Positions 58,501-64,000 of a stretch of DNA of 64,000 bases are shown here, piece by piece. The notes below the pieces were generated by a model. That model searched no databases and had not been told where the DNA came from. It worked only from the letters and a program-made list of their open reading frames with translations. The position numbers were made by a program, and so were the translations under genes. How positions within the stretch are numbered: the stretch's first letter is position 1; every line of letters begins with the position of its first letter. The stretch lies in NCBI RefSeq assembly GCF_032854445.1, contig NC_088306.1, forward strand, positions 9,634,193 through 9,698,192. Reading direction: 5' to 3'. The DNA is from Liolophura sinensis. Taxonomy: Eukaryota > Mollusca > Polyplacophora > Chitonida > Chitonidae.

Positions 58501-61500
58501 ACTACTGTCATGCGACACCCTACTGTTGCCAGGGTAATCATTATTCTGTGATGTCAGAGATGTACCCTGGAGACGGTTGCTAAGCGACATCACACTGGGA
58601 TCTGAATGGCCATGCTCTCTAGACTCTAAATTATCCCCTCCACTGGGAATTGACCTCAGGTGTAGTTCTGCTTTGCCTTTCACATAGTGAGCACTAGTAA
58701 ATCCTGGAGAGCTGTTCTGATTGGATGGTTGGTCACCATAGAGATGCTTGGGTGTAGATCTCTGATCTGGGCCAGATGTGCTTCTACCAACACTTGGAGA
58801 TGATGATTTTGTGTCTTGTACTCCGCCTGTATAATGACACAATTGGACACTGATGTAGGCGAAAAGCCTGGCAAAGTTTCATGACATATATTTTGTGTTC
58901 ATATACAAACCTTAGCTACATGTAAGTTCGCTTAATATCTCTACGCAGCGTAATGACCCAGGAGTCTCTCACCAATGAAGTCGCTGTGAGTTCAAGTCCA
59001 GCTCATGCTGGCTTCCTCTCCGGCCGTACGTGAGAAGGTCTTGCAGCAACCTGCGGATGGGTTTCCCCCGGGCTCTGCCCTGTTTCCACCCACCCTAATG
59101 CTGGCCGCTGTTATATAAGTGAAATATTCTTGAGTACGGCGTAAAACACTGATCAAATAAATAAATAAATCATATCTCTACAACGTACACGTAGGCCATC
59201 ATGGTAGTTAAGGGCTTGCTTAGCTTTTAAAACTCCTCTTCATGAAACTGGGATCTGCACAGTATTTCGTCCACATGACAATATCCTTTCTCCTAATACT
59301 GAAGTATGACTATTCACTGGATACATCCTGGGCTTGGCCTGAGCACAGTGCACATCAAAGCATAGACCACTCAGGGCAATAGGGTAACATCTCTGTTACT
59401 GAACACATTACTTGCACACACAACTTCTCTCCACGCATAAAGTGGGAGGTGAGACTAGCAGACGAGGTAAGCCTACTGAATGATTCATTTTTAACACTCA
59501 GGAATTCTGCGAATCTTTTCACAATGGCAGTCACTTTTAACGGTGGAAGAAACAGCAGTGCCAGATGGAAACCACTGATCATTGAAAATTTATCAAAATT
59601 TCCAACATGTGATATAAAGATATGCACACCACATTATGTTATAGGTAGAAGGCCAGTGGCCTTCAGCGAATGTTAGACTGCTTATAGGGCATAAAGTGCC
59701 CGATGAGCATTGTCAACTCCTTCTTGTCGCAGAGGCTGTATTGTCAGTGAGGTGAATCTACAGGGGCCTCCGTGGCTCAGTTGGTTAGGGCGCTAGCAAT
59801 GCAGTCGCTGTGAGTTCAAGTCCAGCTCATGCTGGCTTCCTCTCCGGCTGTACATGGGAAGGTCTGGGATGGTCGTGGGTTTTCCCCGGGCTCTGCCCGG
59901 TTTCCACCCACCATAATGCTGGCCGCAGTTCTATAAGTGAAATATTCTTGAGTACGGTGTAAAACACCAATAAAATAAATAATTAATAAATCTACAAATT
60001 TTGTACATTTATTGTCCAGTTTACCTTGAGAAGTGCCGCTGGAAGTACCTCGCACTGGGTCCCTTTCTTGGCTGGAAAAAAAAAAAAAAAAGAGTACAAA
60101 TGTAAAGAATACCAAATTTATATGTACAATACAACACATTTCTCTTATTTATTTGGTGTTTATGCTATTGTAATGAATATTCCACTTCTGACAGCGGTCA
60201 AGTTTATGGGTGCAGGATGTACCATGTGCCAGACATACCTCTTTATTTGAAGTCACAGCCAAAAAAGCCAAGGCTGGATTTGAACTGGTGACCTAACTGA
60301 TAATTTACTGATTTATTTGATTGGTGTTTTACGCCGTACTCAAGAATATTTCAGTTATACGACGTCGGCCAGCATTATGGTGGGAGGAAACCGGGCAGAG
60401 CACGGGGGGAAACTCACAACCATCCACAGGTTGCTGCCAGACCTTCCCACTTACGGCCCGAGAGGAAGGAACCTAATTGGTGACAGCCATTTAAACCATC
60501 TGAACCAGCTATCACTCCCCACTCCCTCCCCCTCTCCAATTTCCAAAAAAGCACAAACGAATACAGCAAAAACTGCGTCAATGAATCAAAAGGTATCAGA
60601 TGTGGGAATCTTACAGTGAACTCCAAAGCACATTTATAATTTGGAGCACAAGGACATCAGATCCATTTCTAACCATGATAAACTGATAAAACGTTGAAAC
60701 AGCCTTTGAGATCAGTCCTCAGAATTTACTCACAAAAGCGACATACCTGTGCATGGAGGAGCTTTGAGAAGTGAAATTTAATAAATCAGATGTCATAGCA
60801 GGTAGTGAGGATGGACCAATCTGATTATTTGTACTTCGGTTCCGACTGTGTTGCCATGACAACTCATCCACAGAGTTACGGGCAGGAAGAGATGGCTGTT
60901 GGGAAGGGAAGTTCTTGTTGATGACAGCGAGGATGCTTTCTCGAGTAGGTGTGTTTGGAAAATTCTCCATGGCTGTAGAGCTTGTGGAACTTCCAGAGCT
61001 TGGCACCTGTGACAGGACACTGAGGTTCAAACCCGACAGAAGACTAGATGTGCTGGACACAGGGCGGTGAGCCGTACCATTGGTTCTCTGAGAAATTCAT
61101 TCAAAATTTGTATGTAAGAGAGTCAGTCCTACAACAATTTGATTTAAAAGCCCACTTAAGAACTGACACATATGAATGCATTTACTTCTGTTCAAAATAA
61201 GGTAAGTAAAAAGACATTTAAATTGCCATGTTATTAAAGACACACTTTCCATATTTTAATTTTTCGCAGACCTTTTATTCAAGAAGATAAATTCCACTCG
61301 TTGGTTTACCCACGAGTAGTGCACGCACCTGTTGAGGCCTACTGGGAGAGGAGGTGCCCAAAATAGACAAGGCCTCGTTCCACTGGGACTGCATCAGCAG
61401 CTGTAACTTGGACAACACCTCCGTCCTGCAACAGATTAATAACCAATAATCAATGCTTTACCGGCAGACATGGCAGAGTATTAAGTTATAACTTCAGTCA

Positions 61501-62191
61501 GGTTTATGGGTCAAGGAAATCTGAAAATCCTCCTGACTTTAAGCATTTGTCTACCTTTGATCAGGACACCCCTGGTAGTCATTTCATAGCTGTTTTGACC
61601 AGAATCAGAATGGATTCCCGTAGACTTCGATTGATGGGGATCCACCACAAATTCGGTCAAAATGTACAACCAAAAGCTATTGCTCCAAGTCAAAGTTTTA
61701 ATGCATATTTCTGGATTCCATGATAACAACTTGAATGAACCTATTTGGAATTTCAGAACACTTTTTGAAAATAATATTTCGTGACTTCACAGGAATCTGC
61801 TTGAATTCCTGAAATGTTTGTTTACAGCTTTATGGTCATGATGACAATTAGATTCCTGGATTCCTGTCGAAGGTAAAGAGCTGGACCTCGTCGGTCAAGT
61901 GCCAGGTGTCTTCCAATGGGACAGCTCATTCAGGGCAGGCTGAAACCTTTTGATCTTTGTTCTTTAGTGTACAAAGTCATATGAAACAATATTTTACTTT
62001 AAGAAACCTTTGTTAAATTTATCTGGTGATGCCCTGACATCATTATTATTTTCAAGCAGTATGCAGTATTTTACCCGTTTCCAAAAATGACAGAAATGTT
62101 GATAGACTTTGCTCCGAGCCCTCACCTTTGTACTTCCAGTTTGTACTTCTTGGCTTTCAGAGCTGTATTTTCACTCTGGATCTCATTTAGT
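49517..62191 (-). CDS. Serine-rich coiled-coil protein, C-terminal 727 residues, 13 exons (5'-partial)
   Basis: Minus-strand exons: 62126-62191, 61329-61425, 60747-61087, 60025-60071, 58074-58826, 55853-56006, 55534-55618, 54579-54639, 52952-53013, 51447-51549, 51159-51288, 50117-50273 and 49517-49645. All have GT-AG borders and matching phases and end in TGA. I do not recognise the family. The first two exons form a heptad-like helix (LNEIQSENTALKAKKYKLEV, then VLSKLQLLMQSQWNEALSIL). A Ser-rich region follows, and the 753-bp exon contains seven 12-residue repeats. A second short coiled coil lies at LNEEYSEISDKLGKHESRQT, followed by LLERSPGSPTSP, a small helical block (TAQLVEISQLLQMY, GQLLELLQGL), and a basic Ser/Arg tail. 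The layout suggests a cytoskeletal or centrosomal scaffold; centrobin-like proteins are one untested thought. N-terminal exons lie to the right of 62191, probably beyond the window. Confidence 0.85.
50638..50695 (-). mobile_element. SINE tail fragment
   Basis: Only atttatttatttgatt...ttttacgctgtactcaagaa is present. It then switches abruptly to a different repeat (50697-50775). Confidence 0.8.
50697..50775 (-). repeat. Unclassified segment duplicated at 53338-53418
   Basis: ggggagacaattcagggaga and tcttgggtggtttaatgctc are the reverse complement of sequence at 53350-53410, about 85% identical. Both copies abut SINE tails. Confidence 0.8.
50779..50907 (-). mobile_element. SINE, 5'-truncated
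   Basis: Tail and body (tattttaagctgtactcaag, gcagccaccatcatggtggg, cagagcccggaggaaaccca). It ends in gcatccgaggg. Confidence 0.82.
51685..51857 (+). mobile_element. SINE, 5'-truncated
   Basis: From ttggcttcctccccggccgt to the AAAT tail. Intronic to the coiled-coil gene. Confidence 0.88.
52071..52230 (+). mobile_element. SINE, 5'-truncated, with imperfect TSD
   Basis: The body starts near ctggcagatggtcaggga. Flanks read tcaatgaccggc before and tcaatgactggc after the tail, a 12-bp duplication with one difference. Confidence 0.88.
52300..52383 (-). mobile_element. SINE 3'-end fragment
   Basis: Tail plus gatggcggccagcattatgg, then it stops. Confidence 0.83.
52417..52600. repeat. 46-bp tandem repeat, 4 copies
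   Basis: attcaaccttcacttaaatc recurs at 52429, 52475, 52521 and 52567. Confidence 0.92.
53060..53335 (+). mobile_element. Meta-type tRNA SINE, full length, with a short internal duplication
   Basis: Complete copy. Just after the head, the segment around caggagcctctcacctaatg is partly repeated (gagagccaggaacctaatgc), lengthening it by about 20 bp. It sits about 45 bp upstream (in gene sense) of the exon at 52952-53013. Confidence 0.92.
53338..53418 (+). repeat. Unclassified segment, partner of 50697-50775
   Basis: gagcattaaaccacccaaga and ctccctgaattgtctcccct mirror the 50.7-kb copy in inverted orientation. Confidence 0.8.
53474..53632 (+). mobile_element. SINE, 5'-truncated
   Basis: From agtaagtgggaaggtctgcc to a long AAAT tail (six repeats). 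Near consensus. Confidence 0.9.
53717..54345. repeat. 63-bp minisatellite, 10 copies
   Basis: cacagttggtattcacaaaa, gtatgatctaatgtctacat and gtcacacaaaaccat units repeat with period 63 and very few differences. It is intronic to the coiled-coil gene. Confidence 0.95.
54955..55490 (-). mobile_element. Second-family SINE interrupted by a Meta-type SINE
   Basis: Left part 54955-55151 and right part 55357-55490 form one element matching 29035-29376. Read on the minus strand, it has its head at the right. The inner SINE splits it at ccattatactgata. Confidence 0.88.
55138..55370 (-). mobile_element. Nested SINE, 5'-truncated, with 14-bp TSD
   Basis: Reverse copy (about 55152-55356) inserted into the second-family SINE. 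The target repeat ccattatactgata is perfect (55138-55151, 55357-55370). Confidence 0.95.
56157..56331 (+). mobile_element. SINE, 5'-truncated, with 10-bp TSD
   Basis: From ctgtacgtggggaaggtctg to an AAAT tail. It is flanked by tagtagtgct (56157-56166 and 56322-56331). Confidence 0.92.
56595..57045. repeat. 35-bp minisatellite, about 13 copies
   Basis: The unit gaaatgcaattccgtcaact plus ttccttgagaatatg repeats with period 35. It is intronic. Confidence 0.94.
57139..57282 (-). mobile_element. SINE, 5'-truncated
   Basis: Tail, then ttacgccgcactcaagaata, accagcattatggtggatgg, cagagcccagggaaaatcca. It ends near gttgctggcagaccac. Confidence 0.85.
58336..58587 (-). repeat. Coding 36-bp repeat: seven 12-residue units
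   Basis: Within exon 58074-58826. The units read SLSNRLQGTSLT, SQNNDYPGNSRV, SHDSSFQDNKVL, THDNRFTASSGA, SRMNRFHSNDLM, SQDNRYHGSNPL and SQDNGPADISLI. Ser/Thr at position 1 and Asn/Ser at position 4 are constant, and an aromatic or Leu usually sits at position 6. Confidence 0.85.
58935..59181 (+). mobile_element. SINE, slightly 5'-truncated, with 10-bp TSD
   Basis: Starts at gcagcgtaatgacccaggag, so the A box is lost but the B box is kept. It is flanked by atatctctac (58935-58944, 59172-59181). Confidence 0.93.
59755..59995 (+). mobile_element. Meta-type tRNA SINE with two internal deletions and 8-bp TSD
   Basis: The head is intact (ggggcctccgtggctcagtt) but the segments between gcgctagc and aatgcagtcgc, and around the cagcaacctgc position, are missing. 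It is flanked by aatctaca. Confidence 0.9.
60140..60297 (-). repeat. Diverged tRNA-derived repeat
   Basis: attatttggtgtttatgctattgtaatgaatattccactt resembles a SINE end, and the right end holds a B-box-like ggatttgaactggtgacc (reverse complement). It may be an older relative of the main SINE. Confidence 0.45.
60288..60485 (-). mobile_element. SINE, 5'-truncated
   Basis: Reverse copy with tail at about 60305 and a body ending at cacttacggcccgagaggaa. Possible target repeat aactggtgac / aattggtgac. Confidence 0.87.
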
Positions 62192-62309
62192 CTGCAACAG
62201 GAATACATTCTAATAATCAGTAAACAGGCTCTGATAAGGCCGACGTTCAAGGTTGTTGTGGTGAATTGAAGAAAAAGGGCAAGACACTTTCACTTGCCCT
62301 AATTCTTCA

Positions 62310-62540
62310 ACCTTCCGACTATCTCTGCAACTAATATTTTGAAACATTCTGAGAAAACTATGGGGTGTAGAGAAATAATTTGCACAGTTTTATGAAGGTT
62401 GCATCTTTAATGACACGAGCAAAATCATTTTAGCATCTTTTATTAGGTTACCATAGTTAGGTTCATAAATTCCACTGGAAAAAGCACTTTAGTAGTTGAA
62501 AAGGTCGATGATTACAGTAACACATCAAAAATAGAGACAA
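62310..62540 (+). repeat. Unclassified dispersed repeat (partner of 13180-13440)
   Basis: aaacattctgagaaaactat, cacagttttatgaaggttgc and aaattccactggaaaaagca follow the same order as at 13.2 kb. Confidence 0.7.
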
Positions 62541-62760
62541 CTCTCCAGCAGAGTACATGTAAATCCATCACTGAGTATACACATGTGGAGAGAAAAGTGT
62601 GCAAAGGAAGACGTCTTTATGTTCGTCAGTCGTCAACTCTGCATGAAATTTGACCAAATTAATCCAGAAATAACGTAAAACTGTTTTTGTAAGGCATAAC
62701 TTTAACACAACGAGGACACAGACAGATGCTCAAGGGACAGACGATCTCAGCTAACCTGCT

Positions 62761-62899
62761 TCCAATCAAGGCTCAACCTGCGGATGGTCGTGGGTTTCCT
62801 CCCACCATAATGTTGGCCGTCGTCGTATAAGTGAAATATTCTTGAGTACGGCGTAAAATACCAATCAAATAAATAAATAAATAAATAAATCCAATCAAG
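62761..62899 (+). mobile_element. SINE, strongly 5'-truncated, with 10-bp TSD
   Basis: Starts at caacctgcggatggtcgtgg, lacks the gggctctgcc segment, and has an AAAT tail of six repeats. It is flanked by tccaatcaag (62761-62770, 62890-62899). Confidence 0.94.
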
Positions 62900-62934
62900 C
62901 CCTACATATATGACGCTGCTACTGTCCTCTTTTA

Positions 62935-63367
62935 CTAGAATCATTTTCAACTGGTAAAATTCATTCTCCTGATATCTGACATATCTTATTGTGCATTCAG
63001 TTTAAAGTACATCCACTAAAACACGATATGGTGGAGAGTTAGTCATTGCAGAAGCTGTAAATTCTGTTCAAAAATTCTATCAATCTGCTCTTCTGAGAAA
63101 CCTTTGCTCCATCCATGACTACTTGGCTTGAGTCACTAGAATCATTTTCAGCTGGTAAAATTCAGCACTTGCATGTGTTCAGTAGTTATACGTTCTCCTG
63201 ATATCTGACATTCTCCTTATTGTGCATTCAGTTTAAAGTACATCCACTAAAACACGATATGGTGGAGAGTTAGTCACTGCAGAAGCTGTAAATTCTGTTC
63301 AAAAATTCTATCAATCTGCTCTTCTGAGAAACCTTTGCTCCATCCATGACTACTTGGCTTGAGTCCT
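62935..63367. repeat. Tandem duplication, about 200-230-bp unit, 2 copies
   Basis: agaatcattttcaactggta ... atgactacttggcttgagtc is repeated with over 95% identity. The second copy carries an extra segment of about 30 bp (gcacttgcatgtgttcagta...). Confidence 0.93.
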
Positions 63368-63531
63368 TCTTTGTGTTTATTTTCAAGAACAGACTTTTCA
63401 TCACCAATGATGTATCAGTGTGTTGCTGCTATTATAATTCTCTTAGATAGATTAGATACATTATTCCATAAAAACAAAAAAAAAAATTTAAAAAAATTCA
63501 AGAATTCTTGACATACTCTTGTCAAATAGGT

Positions 63532-63806
63532 ATTTATTTATTTATTTGACGGGTGCTTTACGCTGTACTAAAAGAATATTTCACGTATATGACGGCAGCC
63601 AGCATTATGGTGGGAGGAAACTGGGCAGAACCCAGGGGAAACACATCCCCACATCGCCCATAACCAGGTTGCTGGCAAACCTTTCCACTTACGGACGGAG
63701 AGGGAGCCCACGTGAGCTGGACTTTAACTCACAGTGACCACATTGGTGAGAGGCTCGTGGGTCATTACGCTGACATAGCATGCTAGCTAACTGAGCCACG
63801 GCCATG
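63532..63806 (-). mobile_element. Meta-type tRNA SINE, full length, slightly diverged
   Basis: Reverse copy from the AAAT tail to the head ctagctaactgagccacggc. A short insertion (ccccacatcgcccataacca) lies in the body. Confidence 0.9.
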
Positions 63807-64000
63807 TTTTTTTCTTAAAATCGTTATGAAAATTGTTGAACACAAGTACCTTAAATTCTTGTGTAGATTTACACTTTTTTCACCATATGACTGCAGTCAC
63901 TCAGTCAAATTATCTCCCTTATTGGGATTCGATTAAAACATGACATTACACTTTTTGGTTCCGATAAGTGCATTATAAGCAGCGTACGGCCATTACAAGG

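Larger units (their letters stand above)
62192..64000. other. Intron of the coiled-coil gene reaching the window edge
   Basis: No further exon could be recognised upstream of 62191. The stretch holds a dispersed repeat, two SINEs and a tandem duplication. Confidence 0.55.

Noticed and set aside
1-64000. LTR, retrovirus-like or Polinton-type elements and LINE reverse transcriptase
   Set aside because: No reading frame with polymerase, integrase or capsid features and no long terminal repeats were seen. The enzymes that move the SINEs must be encoded elsewhere.

Overview
The window looks like nuclear DNA of an invertebrate animal, most likely a marine lophotrochozoan such as a mollusc. This rests on short coding exons with ordinary GT-AG introns, AT-rich introns and spacers, no long bacterial-type coding runs, and about forty copies of a tRNA-derived SINE whose 3' end (a conserved body, then an AAAT-repeat tail) is of a type I associate with bivalve and related genomes. 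The phylum is inferred, not proven. No retrovirus-like or LTR element and no reverse-transcriptase reading frame was seen.

Layout. (1) 988-16369, plus strand: the last 12 coding exons of a PP2A B'' regulatory subunit (PPP2R3 family), followed by about 3.5 kb of SINE-free sequence that is probably its 3' UTR. (2) 28752-31055, minus strand: a three-exon methionine-R-sulfoxide reductase B, with a non-coding first exon near 32.8 kb and a SINE-free 7-kb stretch downstream that is probably a very long 3' UTR. The two genes converge. (3) 35150-36795, plus strand: a PPC/DUF296-domain protein, divergent from MSRB. The spacer carries a CRE and E-boxes, two of the E-boxes inside the terminal repeats of a small inverted-repeat element. 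(4) 41119-44504 and 38637-40674, minus strand: two adjacent genes I do not recognise. The first encodes six copies of a short helical motif. The second ends in a tandem cysteine motif whose two copies differ almost only at silent positions. Both have full palindromic CRE sites just upstream. (5) 49517-62191, minus strand: the C-terminal 727 residues of a serine-rich coiled-coil protein, whose largest exon encodes a seven-fold 12-residue repeat. It continues past the right edge.

Spacers and introns are crowded with SINEs of two families, one nested in the other, many with clear target-site duplications. There are also about fifteen minisatellites, three inverted-repeat (MITE-like) elements and several unclassified dispersed repeats. 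One minisatellite is a multiplied SINE promoter head, and another runs directly into a splice acceptor of the PP2A gene.

The most novel-looking material is the gene pair in region 4 with its shared CRE-type promoters. The exon models were assembled by eye from splice signals, reading phase and family similarity. The MSRB and PP2A models are strong; the unrecognised genes are supported by phase-consistent splicing and protein-level conservation only.
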